Positions 53,693 through 63,297 of a stretch of DNA of 64,000 nt are shown here, piece by piece. The notes under the pieces are model-generated. The model was not told the origin of the DNA. It did not search any database and saw only the letters and a list, made by a program, of their open reading frames with translations. Made by a program: the position numbers and the translations under genes. The stretch comes from Saccharicrinis sp963665705 (GTDB lineage Bacteria; Bacteroidota; Bacteroidia; Bacteroidales; Marinilabiliaceae): the NCBI GenBank assembly GCA_963665705.1, contig OY762448.1, positions 4,588,001 to 4,652,000 on the forward strand, in the 5' to 3' direction. Each line of letters starts with the position of its first letter. The first letter of the stretch is position 1.

Positions 53693-55216
53693 TTATTTCA
53701 AAACTTCTACAGCTTTATTAACTCTTAAAATCACTTCTTCTTTACCCAACAATTCAGCAATAATCATTAAATCAGGTCCAAATCCTCCACCTACTAATGC
53801 CAACCTAAAAGCATTCATAACTAATCCAAACCCAAGACCTTTCGCCTCTATTTGAGCTGAGATAGCTTCCTTAATACTATCAGCATTCCAAGTATCAACC
53901 TCTCCTAACACAGAGATTAGATCACTCATAAAAACAGGCACATCACCTTTCCAACGTTTTTTCACAACCTTAGGATCATACTCTTCTGGTGAAACAAAAA
54001 AGAATGATGATTGCTCCCATAAATCAGAAACAAAAGTAACACGCTCTTTTACTAGCCCTATTACACTAACGAGTAATTCATCTTTAGCCTGAATTCCTTT
54101 AGCATCTAATTCTTTCTTAAATAAATCAGCTAATATTTCATCATGCGTATTTACTAAATATTGATGATTAAACCACTTTGCTTTTTCCGGATCAAATCGC
54201 GCACCAGATTTATTTACGCGTTCAATTGAAAAAGCATCAATTAATTCATCCATAGAAAATATTTCCTGCTCCGTTCCCGGGTTCCACCCTAAAAGAGCCA
54301 ACAAATTTACAACTGCCTCTGAAACATATCCAGATTCTCTATAACCTGAAGCGACTTCTCCTTCCGGAGATTTCCATTCTAAAGGAAAAACCGGAAAGCC
54401 AGCCTTATCTCCATCCCTCTTGCTTAATTTTCCTTTACCTGTTGGTTTTAATATCAATGGCAAATGAGCAAATTCAGGACGAACATTTTCCCACCCTAAT
54501 GCTCTATACAACATGATATGCAGAGGCATCGACGGCAACCACTCTTCACCTCTAATAACATGTGTGATTTTCATTAAATAATCATCAACAACATTGGCCA
54601 AATGATAAGTCGGTAAACCATCCGACTTAAAAATAACCTTATCATCAAGAATAGCTGAATTAAACCTCACCTCTCCTCTGATCATATCTACAGCAGAAAT
54701 CTCAACTCCTTCCGGCATCTTAAACCTTACAACATAAGGAACACCTTCATCTTTTAACTTCGCAACTTCATCAGATGATAACGACAGTGAATTACGTAAG
54801 GACAATCGAGTATTCATATCATATGAAAACTTAGTTTTGTCTGCCTCAGCTTTCTCTCTCAATGCATTCAGTTCTTCCGGGGTATCAAATGCATAATAAG
54901 CCCAACCATCGGAAATTAATTTCTCAGCATATTGTATATAAATATCTTTTCTTTCTGATTGCTTATATGGTCCATATTCTCCGCCTTGAGCAACACCTTC
55001 ATCAACTTTCAAACCTAGCCATCCTAACGACTCATTGATATATCCTTCTGCTCCTTTAACAAAACGAGTTTGATCAGTATCCTCAATTCGTAGAATAAAA
55101 TCACCACCATGCTTTTTAGCAAACAAATAATTAAATAGAGCAGTTCTAACTCCTCCTATATGCAATGGTCCTGTAGGACTTGGGGCAAATCTCACCCTGA
55201 CTTTTCTATCTGTCAT
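53693..55216 (-). CDS. gltX: Glutamyl-tRNA synthetase
   Basis: This class I synthetase has the HIGH-type motif PSPTGPLHIGGVRTA near residue 12 and the KMSKS-type motif KLSKRDGDKAG. The RIEDTDQTRF segment and the C-terminal anticodon-binding helices fit GluRS. I start at the ATG at 55216, giving MTDRKVRVRF. A longer ATG at 55267 would place the start inside the preceding gene's terminator and upstream of a good promoter element, so it is rejected. The length of 507 residues is normal. Confidence 0.95.
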   Translation of the reverse strand: MTDRKVRVRFAPSPTGPLHIGGVRTALFNYLFAKKHGGDFILRIEDTDQTRFVKGAEGYINESLGWLGLKVDEGVAQGGEYGPYKQSERKDIYIQYAEKLISDGWAYYAFDTPEELNALREKAEADKTKFSYDMNTRLSLRNSLSLSSDEVAKLKDEGVPYVVRFKMPEGVEISAVDMIRGEVRFNSAILDDKVIFKSDGLPTYHLANVVDDYLMKITHVIRGEEWLPSMPLHIMLYRALGWENVRPEFAHLPLILKPTGKGKLSKRDGDKAGFPVFPLEWKSPEGEVASGYRESGYVSEAVVNLLALLGWNPGTEQEIFSMDELIDAFSIERVNKSGARFDPEKAKWFNHQYLVNTHDEILADLFKKELDAKGIQAKDELLVSVIGLVKERVTFVSDLWEQSSFFFVSPEEYDPKVVKKRWKGDVPVFMSDLISVLGEVDTWNADSIKEAISAQIEAKGLGFGLVMNAFRLALVGGGFGPDLMIIAELLGKEEVILRVNKAVEVLK

Positions 55217-55233
55217 TATTATATTTTTTTTTG

Positions 55234-55241
55234 CAAAGATA
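55234..55241 (-). promoter_or_regulatory. -7 promoter element for gltX
   Basis: The minus strand reads TATCTTTG, an exact match to TAnnTTTG, 18 bases before the chosen ATG. It supports the shorter gltX start. Confidence 0.6.
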
Positions 55242-55264
55242 ATAGAAAGAAGCAAATGACAAGA

Positions 55265-55302
55265 CATAAAAAAAGCGAGTAAACCATTGGCTCACTCGCT
55301 TT
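55265..55302 (-). terminator. Terminator after the ribonucleotide reductase gene
   Basis: AAAGCGAGT and ACTCGCTTT form a 9-bp stem with a 13-base loop, followed on the minus strand by TTTTTTTATG. Confidence 0.85.
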
Positions 55303-55330
55303 GAAGTAAAAAAGTTATATAGGCAAAACT

Positions 55331-57892
55331 TTATCCACATTTTGAAGATCCACAGTCAGGACAAATCAAACACCCCTCCTGATAAGTAAGATTCTCAGAA
55401 CCACATGATTCACAAGCACCTTTTTTAGCTTTTGTTCCATTTGGAATATACTTTTTAAGTGCTCTTTCAACTCCATTTTTCCAGGTATTAATTGATTCAC
55501 TATCCAATTGAAGACCAGAAACTAAATCAATAGCATCTGCAATAGGCATTCCATGTCGCAATACTCCTGAAATCAATTTAGCATAATTCCAGAATTCTTT
55601 ATCAAACTTATGACTTAAGCCCTCGATTGTTGTTTTATATCCTCGCTTATTTTGATATTGAAAATCATATCTTGAAACACCATCTGCATCTCTATTCTTA
55701 ATTATAGCTCCTGACTGAACAGATTTTGGTATCAAAATTCCATCCTCATCATCAGCTAATCCTGTAAATATTTCGTATGGACGACCATCCATTAAACCAA
55801 CAAATGCAATCCATTTTTCTTTATTATTCTGAAATCTAACTACATCTGCAGTTAGTACATCAGGTCTCTTTTTAGAAAAGTTAGCTTTTGTTTCTTCTTC
55901 ATCTTTCTTGTCATCATCAGCCAAAAGAACCCCTGCTCTAGAGCCATCTCTATAAACTGTAACTCCTTTACATCCACTTTTCCAGGCTTCTACATACAAT
56001 TCTCCAACTAATTCTTTTGTTGCTGTAGAAGGAAGATTAATAGTAACACTAATTGAGTGATCTACCCATTTTTGAACTCCACCTTGCATTCTAACCTTGC
56101 TTAACCAATCCACATCATTAGATGTTGCTTTATTATATGGAGAAGCTTCAATTAATTTATTTAATTCTTCTTGCGTATATTTTTTTGTTGTTGAATGCCC
56201 TGTTGCTTCCATCCATGTAACAAACTTATGATGAAATACAGTATATTCTTCCCAACTATCTCCTACCTCATCAACAAAATCAACACGAGTTTCAGGATCA
56301 TTTGGATTTACCTTACGTCTTCTCTTATAAACAGGCATAAATACAGGCTCTATACCAGAAGATGTCTGTGTCATTAAGCTAGTTGTTCCCGTAGGTGCTA
56401 TTGTTAAAAGCGCAATATTTCTACGGCCATTCTTCTTCATATCAGCAGCCAATGTTGGATCTGCTTCAAATAATCTATTGATAAATGGATTATCAACTTC
56501 TTTCTTATAATCAAATATTGGAAATGCTTCTCTTTCAACAGCCATATCAACCGAAGAACGATATGCAGCTAATGCTAAATTTTTATGTACTTCGATAGAA
56601 AAATCTACTGCATTCTCACTTCCATAACGTAAATTTAAAGCTGCTAACATATCACCTTCTGCTGTTATACCAACACCTGTTCTACGTCCTTCTTCGGCTT
56701 TCTTACGAATATTCAACCATAAGTTTTTCTCTACCAACTTTACTTCATCAGTCTCTGGATCTAAATCTATTTTATTGATAATTCCGTCAATTTTCTCAAG
56801 CTCCAAATCAATAATGTCATCCATAATACGCTGAGCGTAACCAACATGCTTCTTAAACTTATCGAAGTTAAATTTAGCTTTATCTGTAAATGGATTTTCT
56901 ACGTATGAATACAAATTAACTGCGATTAATCGACAACTATCATATGGACACAATGGAATTTCTCCACATGGATTTGTTGAAACAGTTTCATATCCAAGAT
57001 CTGCATATGAATCAGGCACTGATTCTCTTATAATAGTATCCCAAAATAGTATTCCTGGCTCTGCTGATTTCCATGCATTATGAACGATCTTATCCCAAAG
57101 TTGATTTGCATTTATTTCTTTGGTATACTGAGGTTTAGTCGACTTAATCGGATATTGCTGAAGATATGGTACATTATCTACAACTGACTGCATAAAATCA
57201 TCATCAATCTTAACAGACACATTAGCTCCTGTTATTTTACCTTGCTCAAGTTTTGCATCAATAAACGATTCCGAATCCGGATGTTTTACTGATACACTCA
57301 ACATTAAAGCGCCTCTTCTTCCATCCTGAGCAACCTCTCTGGTTGAATTTGAATATCGCTCCATGAAAGGAACAATACCCGTAGATGTTAATGCTGAATT
57401 CTTAACCGGTGAACCTTTAGGACGAATATGCGAAAGATCATGACCTACTCCACCTCGACGTTTCATTAATTGAACTTGCTCCTGGTCAATTTTCATAATT
57501 CCCCCATAAGAATCTGATGCTCCATCATTACCAATCACAAAGCAATTTGATAGAGATGCAATTTGGAACTGATTACCAATTCCAGCCATTGGTCCTCCCT
57601 GAGGAACTATGTATTTAAATTCCTTAAAAAGCTCATACAATTCATCTTCCGACATTGGATTTGAATACTTATTCTCAATTCGAGCAATCTCCTTTGCCAA
57701 CCTTCTATGCATATCATCCGGATTCAATTCGTAGATATTACCATCTGAATCCTTCAGTGCATATTTATTTACCCAGACACGAGCCGCAAGCTCATCTCCA
57801 TTAAAATATTTCAATGCGGCAATATATGCCTCTTCATTTGTGTAAATCTTTTTCAACTTCTCAACATTTTGCTCGATTTGTGAAACTGCCAT
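55331..57892 (-). CDS. nrdJ: Adenosylcobalamin-dependent ribonucleotide reductase
   Basis: The 853-residue class II reductase makes deoxyribonucleotides without oxygen by using B12 to form a thiyl radical. Typical parts are the LSNCFVIGN substrate-site cysteine region, KRRGGVGHDLSHIRPKGSPV, the NPCGEIPL motif and the APTGTTSLM phosphate site. The C-terminal TSCPD-like domain is followed by a cysteine tail CESCG...CLICPDCGSSKCG for redox regeneration. It points to growth with little or no oxygen. No class I genes are in the window. The ATG is at 57892. Confidence 0.95.
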   Translation of the reverse strand: MAVSQIEQNVEKLKKIYTNEEAYIAALKYFNGDELAARVWVNKYALKDSDGNIYELNPDDMHRRLAKEIARIENKYSNPMSEDELYELFKEFKYIVPQGGPMAGIGNQFQIASLSNCFVIGNDGASDSYGGIMKIDQEQVQLMKRRGGVGHDLSHIRPKGSPVKNSALTSTGIVPFMERYSNSTREVAQDGRRGALMLSVSVKHPDSESFIDAKLEQGKITGANVSVKIDDDFMQSVVDNVPYLQQYPIKSTKPQYTKEINANQLWDKIVHNAWKSAEPGILFWDTIIRESVPDSYADLGYETVSTNPCGEIPLCPYDSCRLIAVNLYSYVENPFTDKAKFNFDKFKKHVGYAQRIMDDIIDLELEKIDGIINKIDLDPETDEVKLVEKNLWLNIRKKAEEGRRTGVGITAEGDMLAALNLRYGSENAVDFSIEVHKNLALAAYRSSVDMAVEREAFPIFDYKKEVDNPFINRLFEADPTLAADMKKNGRRNIALLTIAPTGTTSLMTQTSSGIEPVFMPVYKRRRKVNPNDPETRVDFVDEVGDSWEEYTVFHHKFVTWMEATGHSTTKKYTQEELNKLIEASPYNKATSNDVDWLSKVRMQGGVQKWVDHSISVTINLPSTATKELVGELYVEAWKSGCKGVTVYRDGSRAGVLLADDDKKDEEETKANFSKKRPDVLTADVVRFQNNKEKWIAFVGLMDGRPYEIFTGLADDEDGILIPKSVQSGAIIKNRDADGVSRYDFQYQNKRGYKTTIEGLSHKFDKEFWNYAKLISGVLRHGMPIADAIDLVSGLQLDSESINTWKNGVERALKKYIPNGTKAKKGACESCGSENLTYQEGCLICPDCGSSKCG

Positions 57893-58286
57893 TGTCTTAT
57901 AAAATTTTAAATTCCTTATTACCTAGAGGTTATATTTTTTTTGTGCTTAATTTTCTATGAATGTAAAATTAGAAAAGAGAACCTTTTCTGGCAAGAAATA
58001 CTTATGAACAAACAGAAAAGTTGTCCATTTCAAAATCCCATACCGCTGAATTTCTGCACATTAAGGTTTTAAAAAAAAATAAAAGTTGTCCAAAAAAGAT
58101 TTTTTTATCAACAATTTATTTTTTTTCACGTCCATGGATTGGAAAGATCAAATCCCTGATTATATAACAATATTTTCTATGATATTACACATTCTCACAC
58201 CAACTTCCTATATTTGGAATAATTGGTTTTAAATTTGGAATACTAATCAACAAGTAATTAACAATAAAAGATAGTAGCCTTTACTA
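57893..58286. other. Gap upstream of nrdJ with a 12-base direct repeat
   Basis: This 394-base region is very AT-rich. AAAAGTTGTCCA occurs at 58016-58027 and again at 58081-58092, 65 bases apart and in the same direction. I found no B12-box, no NrdR-type palindrome and no clear TAnnTTTG element on the minus strand. The kdtA gene, also on the minus strand, ends at 58287 without an obvious T-tailed hairpin. Confidence 0.45.
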
Positions 58287-59510
58287 TTAACCTAATAGTT
58301 CACTCATAATCAACTCCGTAGCACCCCTCATCTTTTCCACATATTTATTAGCTGCCATAGATGATTCTTCTAGATGATTTTTATCATTAAAAAAACGATC
58401 CATTACTATATTAAAATCCAATTGATTACTTATTGTAAATCCTCCATTAATATTTATTAAATCACAAGCCTCTTTATATTTCTTATAATTTGGACCAAAA
58501 ACAACCGGCAATCCAAATGTAGAAGCTTCTATGGTATTATGAATGCCACTACCAAAACCACCGCCTATATAGGCAACATCACCGTAGCGATACATAGATG
58601 ATAGCATCCCCATGGTATCAATTATTAAAACTCGTAATGCTTTTAAATCAACTCCATCCAAATTAGTATATCGAGCTGACTTAACAGGTAATAATTCTTC
58701 AATTTGTTTTAAATGTTCTTCATGAATCTCATGAGGAGCAAGTAATAACTTAATTTCTTTATTCTCCTTTAGGTACTCTGAAATCAACTTTTCTCCGGCA
58801 GGCCACGAACTCCCACCTACCAAAACTTTATATCCTTCAGAAAAAGCTTCTAGCTCAGGATATTGTTTAGAAGATTGAGCAATCTCCCAAACACGATCAA
58901 ACCTTGTATCCCCGGAAACTTTATAATTTTTAACTCCCACACCATCTAACAATCGGGCCGATTCATCATCTTGTATAAATAAGGTTGTAAAATATGTCAG
59001 CATTTTACGATATAATCCACCATACCATTTAAAAAAGGCATGCTCAGGTCTGAAAATAGCTGAAACAATATAAGTCTTTATTTTTTTGTTGTTTAAATAC
59101 TGGAGATAATGATACCAAAACTCATACTTAACAAAAATACTAACTTCCGGATTTATAGCATCTACAAATTTTCGCACATTCATCTTTCTGTCAGACGACA
59201 AATAAAAGACATAATCAGCCAACTCATAGTCCTTACGAACTTCAAATCCTGAAGGAGAAAAAAATGTTAATACAATTTTACGATTAGGATCTTTATCTTT
59301 TATTGCTTCAATTACAGGTCTACCTTGCTCAAATTCACCTAAGGATGCACAATGTACCCAGATAGTTTTTTGCGGCATCTTTAAATGCTTAATAGCTTCC
59401 ATCGTATCACTTCTTCCTTGCAGTAATAAACGCCCTTTTTCATTAAAAAGAGAGAATATACGAATGGCGATATTATATAAGAATATTCCTGTATTATATA
59501 AAAACAACAT
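58287..59510 (-). CDS. waaA: 3-deoxy-D-manno-octulosonic acid (Kdo) transferase
   Basis: The enzyme links Kdo to lipid A at the inner membrane. The 407-residue protein has an N-terminal membrane anchor (MLFLYNTGIFLYNIAIRI), the acceptor-side motif WVHCASLGEFEQGRPV with the conserved glutamate, and the GT-B C-terminal half with YIGGGFGSGIHNTIEA and GLPVVFGP. No other lipid A gene is adjacent. A TATCTTTG promoter element lies about 24 bases upstream. The ATG is at 59510. Confidence 0.94.
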   Translation of the reverse strand: MLFLYNTGIFLYNIAIRIFSLFNEKGRLLLQGRSDTMEAIKHLKMPQKTIWVHCASLGEFEQGRPVIEAIKDKDPNRKIVLTFFSPSGFEVRKDYELADYVFYLSSDRKMNVRKFVDAINPEVSIFVKYEFWYHYLQYLNNKKIKTYIVSAIFRPEHAFFKWYGGLYRKMLTYFTTLFIQDDESARLLDGVGVKNYKVSGDTRFDRVWEIAQSSKQYPELEAFSEGYKVLVGGSSWPAGEKLISEYLKENKEIKLLLAPHEIHEEHLKQIEELLPVKSARYTNLDGVDLKALRVLIIDTMGMLSSMYRYGDVAYIGGGFGSGIHNTIEASTFGLPVVFGPNYKKYKEACDLININGGFTISNQLDFNIVMDRFFNDKNHLEESSMAANKYVEKMRGATELIMSELLG

Positions 59511-59533
59511 ACTATAGTCAATAAAATTTCACG

Positions 59534-59541
59534 CAAAGATA
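59534..59541 (-). promoter_or_regulatory. -7 promoter element for waaA
   Basis: The minus strand reads TATCTTTG, an exact match to TAnnTTTG, 24 bases before the ATG. Confidence 0.6.
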
Positions 59542-59589
59542 ACGGATTAAACAACTCAATAAAGAAAACAAATACAATATTACCTAAAA

Positions 59590-59622
59590 CAAAAAACCCG
59601 CAAGAAAATCTTGCGGGTTTTA
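59590..59622 (-). terminator. Terminator after pgk
   Basis: AAAACCCGCAAGA and TCTTGCGGGTTTT form a 13-bp stem with a 3-base loop. On the minus strand the stem is followed by TTGTTTTAGG. Confidence 0.92.
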
Positions 59623-59642
59623 AAAATATATTTAAGCTTATA

Positions 59643-60818
59643 TTACTCAGTAACAGCTTTTACTCCGGGTAATACTTTTCCCTCAAGATATTCAAGAGAA
59701 GCACCACCTCCTGTAGAAATATGACTCATTTTATCAGCCAATCCACTTTTATTAACCGCAGAAACAGAATCTCCACCACCAATTATAGAAATTGCATCTG
59801 ATGCAGCAACAGCCTCACATACTCCAAAAGTACCTTTTGAGAAATTTGGCATTTCAAAACATCCCATAGGTCCGTTCCAAACAATAGTTTTAGCGCTTTC
59901 GATTTCAGCAGAATATGCTTTTACAGTCTCAGGACCTACATCTAAAGCCATTCTTCCTTCAGGTATCTCAACACCTACAACTTGAATATCAGCATCATCA
60001 GCAAATTTATCAGCAGCTAAATTGTCTGTTGGCAACATAAATTTAACTCCTTTTGATTCTGCATCAGTTAAAATTTGCTTAGCTGTATCAATTAAATCAT
60101 CCTCTACTAATGATCCACCAATATTGTGACCTTGTGCTTTAAGGAAAGTATATGCCATACCACCTCCAATAAGGATAGTGTCTACTTTTTCAAGTAATGA
60201 CTTTAACACTTCTAATTTACCTGAAACTTTAGCACCACCAACGATAGCTACAAAAGGTTTAACAGGATTAGTTACAGCACCACCTAAAAATTTAATTTCT
60301 TTATCCAATAGGAAACCAGCCATTTTCTCCTCAAAATACTGAGCGATAATAGTAGTTGAAGCGTGAGCACGGTGAGCAGTACCAAAAGCATCATTTACAT
60401 AAACATCAGCTAATTCAGCTAATTGCTTAGAAAATCCTTCATCACCTTTAGTCTCTTCATTATGAAAACGTAAGTTTTCTAATAACATTACTTCACCCAT
60501 TTTTAAGTCGTCAGCCATAGCCTTAACTTCAGCACCAACACAATCCGGAGCCATTTTAACATCTACTCCAAGTTTAGCAGATAAATGAGCAACTACGTGT
60601 TTTAATGAAAATTTTTCTTGAACTTCACCCTTAGGACGACCTAAATGCGACATTAAGATTACAGCTCCACCGTCAGCCAACACTTTTATAATTGTTGGAA
60701 GTGCAGCTACAATACGAGTATCGTCAGTGATTTCAAATTGATCGTTTAAAGGCACGTTAAAATCCACACGGATAATCGCCTTCTTTCCTGAAAAATTGTA
60801 AGTATCAATTGCAGGCAT
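59643..60818 (-). CDS. pgk: Phosphoglycerate kinase
   Basis: The glycolytic enzyme transfers phosphate between 1,3-bisphosphoglycerate and ADP. The 391-residue protein has the RVDFNVPL substrate motif near the N-terminus, LMSHLGRPKG, LLENLRFHNEE, the hinge region VGGAKVSGK, and the nucleotide site VWNGPMGCFE with GGGDSVSAV and STGGGASLEYLEG. Codon use looks biased as expected for a highly expressed gene. The ATG is at 60818, with a TACCTTTG promoter element about 85 bases upstream. Confidence 0.97.
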   Translation of the reverse strand: MPAIDTYNFSGKKAIIRVDFNVPLNDQFEITDDTRIVAALPTIIKVLADGGAVILMSHLGRPKGEVQEKFSLKHVVAHLSAKLGVDVKMAPDCVGAEVKAMADDLKMGEVMLLENLRFHNEETKGDEGFSKQLAELADVYVNDAFGTAHRAHASTTIIAQYFEEKMAGFLLDKEIKFLGGAVTNPVKPFVAIVGGAKVSGKLEVLKSLLEKVDTILIGGGMAYTFLKAQGHNIGGSLVEDDLIDTAKQILTDAESKGVKFMLPTDNLAADKFADDADIQVVGVEIPEGRMALDVGPETVKAYSAEIESAKTIVWNGPMGCFEMPNFSKGTFGVCEAVAASDAISIIGGGDSVSAVNKSGLADKMSHISTGGGASLEYLEGKVLPGVKAVTE

Positions 60819-60894
60819 GTCAATAAAATTATATGGTTTTTAAAAAATTAATTCAAATTTTCGCATCAATAACCAACTGATTATTTTGCGAACA

Positions 60895-60902
60895 CAAAGG
60901 TA
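60895..60902 (-). promoter_or_regulatory. -7 promoter element for pgk
   Basis: The minus strand reads TACCTTTG, an exact match to TAnnTTTG, implying a 5' leader of about 70 bases. Confidence 0.55.
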
Positions 60903-60992
60903 AGAAAAAAATAAAATTTAATACGAAACGACAAGGTGTTATGCAACAAATTGTAATATTTTAAACCAAAGTGGTAATTAAATAAAAGTAAA

Positions 60993-61844
60993 TTAGAATT
61001 CTGAATTAGAAATCAGCATTTTTAATCGATCTTTTGTAAGTTTCTTTCCAGCCACAACAAACCAATCATTTAGCAACTCCTTTCTGTTATAATCAAAACG
61101 CTCCTTTGTTTTCCAATTGATAAAATTCATCCCTGCTCCCTCAGCAACAGCCTGTCCTGCTGCGGTATCCCATTCCATCGTAGGTCCTAATCTGGGATAT
61201 ACATCAGCACTTCCATCTGCAACCTTACAAATTTTAATAGAACTACCTACCGACATAAATTCTGTTTCCCCAAATTCTCCTTTTAGAATATCAGCAAACT
61301 GTTCTGTTTCCTTAGATAAGTGACTAACGCTTGCAACGATCTTAAATACGTCACAACTTTCTTTCTCTGGTATTCTTTGAGAATTAGAAAAATCAATATT
61401 CTCAATAGCTGTATTTCTCCATTCTTCGTTTAACTGGTTTTTATATGCAGCTATTTCTTCACCTCCATAATACAACAAACCTAATGCAGGAACAAAAACA
61501 ACACCCAAAAGAGGAAAATTATTTTCAACCAAAGCGATATTTACAGTAAATTCACCGGTCTTTTTTACAAACTCTTTTGTACCATCAAGAGGATCTACGA
61601 TCCACAATCGTTTCCAATTTTTCCTTACTTCATATGCTTCATGTTTACCTTCCTCGCTAAGTACAGGTATATCTGTATTGTTCAAATAATTCTGTATCAC
61701 ATTATGAGCCGCTTTATCTGCAAGAGTTAGTGGTGAATTATCTGCTTTGATTTCCACTCCAAAATCTCCTTTTTCATAAACATCCATTATAGCTTTGCCA
61801 GCTTCAACAGTTGCTTTAATAGCCATATTTAGTAATTCATTCAT
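60993..61844 (-). CDS. cysQ: 3'(2'),5'-bisphosphate nucleotidase
   Basis: CysQ removes phosphate from PAP, the by-product of sulphate activation. The 283-residue protein belongs to the inositol-monophosphatase superfamily, with metal-binding motifs DNSPLTLADKAAH, EEGK, WIVDPLDGTKEF and the late WDTAAGQAVAEGAG. It is 24 bases downstream of the amidohydrolase-like gene and probably in the same transcript. The ATG is at 61844. Confidence 0.93.
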   Translation of the reverse strand: MNELLNMAIKATVEAGKAIMDVYEKGDFGVEIKADNSPLTLADKAAHNVIQNYLNNTDIPVLSEEGKHEAYEVRKNWKRLWIVDPLDGTKEFVKKTGEFTVNIALVENNFPLLGVVFVPALGLLYYGGEEIAAYKNQLNEEWRNTAIENIDFSNSQRIPEKESCDVFKIVASVSHLSKETEQFADILKGEFGETEFMSVGSSIKICKVADGSADVYPRLGPTMEWDTAAGQAVAEGAGMNFINWKTKERFDYNRKELLNDWFVVAGKKLTKDRLKMLISNSEF

Positions 61845-61868
61845 TCTGTCCTTATTTTTAGGATATTC

Positions 61869-62438
61869 TTATATTATTAATTTTATCTTTGAAGAGGCTG
61901 TTAGTTTCATTTCTGTATAATCCATCCCTGCAATTGAAATTATTCCAGGAGATTTTCCAATCTCCAGACTACCATATTTTTCTTCAACTCCTAGAATTTC
62001 AGCATTTTCTAATGTATATTTCTGAAGATCTTCTATACCAGCATGATTACTTTTTAACAATTCAAGTAAAAAAATTTCACAATCTATTGTTTCTAAAACC
62101 TCATTTTGATATTGAATAAATTGAATTTCTTTGATAAATTCATCTCCTAACTTATCAAAAACAATGTTAGAAAGACCAATTCCCTTTACTCCTGAAATAA
62201 CCTGTCGATTAAAATATCGTTTTAATTCACTTTGCTCTTTAGTGAGTATTGAATCTGAACATATAGTTATGAATCCCGGACAAAGGAATCCATTAATTAA
62301 TTCCAAAAAAGGTTCTTCTAAAAAACTTTCTCTCTCACGAATATCAACGATAACACCATCTTTATCAAACTCAATAATTGGAAATTTACCAAATGTTCCA
62401 TCTGGTCGCAACCAATAGTGAGCGGCAATTTTCCTCAT
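61869..62438 (-). CDS. Shortened amidohydrolase-like protein lacking the catalytic core
   Basis: The 189-residue protein has an N-terminus like a family of bacteroidete amidohydrolases (MRKIAAHY and INGFLCPGFI). Its C-terminus resembles the end of that fold: YTLENAEILGVEEKYGSLE and IGKSPGIISI. The usual family length, from memory, is about 370 residues. The metal-binding HxH that normally follows the PGF motif is replaced by ICSDS, and most of the central barrel is absent. The frame is clean, so it may be a stable remnant or a protein with a new role. Its start overlaps the DUF4296 stop by one base (TAATG), which implies coupled translation. Confidence 0.65.
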   Translation of the reverse strand: MRKIAAHYWLRPDGTFGKFPIIEFDKDGVIVDIRERESFLEEPFLELINGFLCPGFITICSDSILTKEQSELKRYFNRQVISGVKGIGLSNIVFDKLGDEFIKEIQFIQYQNEVLETIDCEIFLLELLKSNHAGIEDLQKYTLENAEILGVEEKYGSLEIGKSPGIISIAGMDYTEMKLTASSKIKLII

Positions 62439-63289
62439 TATTTAATCAATAACTCTTCCCCTGAATCAATCAAAACAGAATCATTAATAAGAGGAAGATA
62501 TTCAAATTCAATATTTTTAATCCGAGCATTTACAACATCATCAGTATCATGATTTAATAAATAACCTTGTAATTTAAGCACACGAAGAGAGTCCTCACAT
62601 ATAACATTTACTTCTGATTTTCTACTTCCAAAAGTTACTGGAATTCTATAACTAATTGTATCAGAACTACTGTCATTAAACAATGTTATAATTTCCATAT
62701 TAACCTTTTTAACCTCATTCCCCTTTAAAAACTGATAAAAAGCACTAATTCGATATCCCGACTCTTGAATAGTATCCACATCTATTTCAAATGGGAGCCT
62801 GCGATCAACTGTATCATTTTCATTTACAGAAATTGTTCTTCTTTCTTTACTCCATACATTTCGAGCTTCTTTTAAAGCCCTCTGACGCTCAATCTCATCT
62901 TTAATTTCCTTCACTTCCATCTGCCATTTTGCCTCATTTTCAGTTAAAATGGCTACAACATCATCATATACTCTGGTATAGACCTCTGGTTTTGAAGTGT
63001 ACCATGCAACGATTGTATCGAACTGTTCTTGTGTGAGATTATATTTGGAAAGCACGGTATGATAACACCCATTTGCTACATCATCCAGGCCCTTTTTCTT
63101 TAATCGCATTTGAGAAACAACGGACTCACCAAAGTGCACTTCAGCTAAAATCCTGGCAAATTCTTTCTCGTCAGGGAAGCCTTTGGGCGTTCTATTTTCA
63201 ATACTACAACCAATGTTAAATATGATCAATAGCACGAAAATAAAAATCCTCTGATGAAATAAAACCTTATATTTTTTCACTTTTTGCAT
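62438..63289 (-). CDS. DUF4296 lipoprotein
   Basis: The 283-residue protein has a lipoprotein signal peptide (FIFVLLIIFNIGC) and an N-terminal DUF4296 domain: FARILAEVHFGESV, then a helix with TVLSKYNLTQEQFDTIVAWY and the typical YTRVYDDVVAIL. The second half (about 150-283) is a beta-rich part I do not recognise. It lies 8 bases after the sugar-transferase stop and its stop overlaps the next start, so it belongs to the same operon. The role of DUF4296 is unknown. Confidence 0.88.
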   Translation of the reverse strand: MQKVKKYKVLFHQRIFIFVLLIIFNIGCSIENRTPKGFPDEKEFARILAEVHFGESVVSQMRLKKKGLDDVANGCYHTVLSKYNLTQEQFDTIVAWYTSKPEVYTRVYDDVVAILTENEAKWQMEVKEIKDEIERQRALKEARNVWSKERRTISVNENDTVDRRLPFEIDVDTIQESGYRISAFYQFLKGNEVKKVNMEIITLFNDSSSDTISYRIPVTFGSRKSEVNVICEDSLRVLKLQGYLLNHDTDDVVNARIKNIEFEYLPLINDSVLIDSGEELLIK

Positions 63290-63297
63290 TGTATAAA

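Noticed and set aside
55217..55267. gltX starting at the ATG at 55267
   Set aside because: This start lies in the terminator of the preceding gene and upstream of an exact promoter element; the ATG at 55216 gives the normal synthetase N-terminus.
57893..58286. Cobalamin riboswitch before the B12-dependent reductase
   Set aside because: I looked for a B12-box-like sequence and the long paired leader expected, and found neither; the region is mostly A and T runs.
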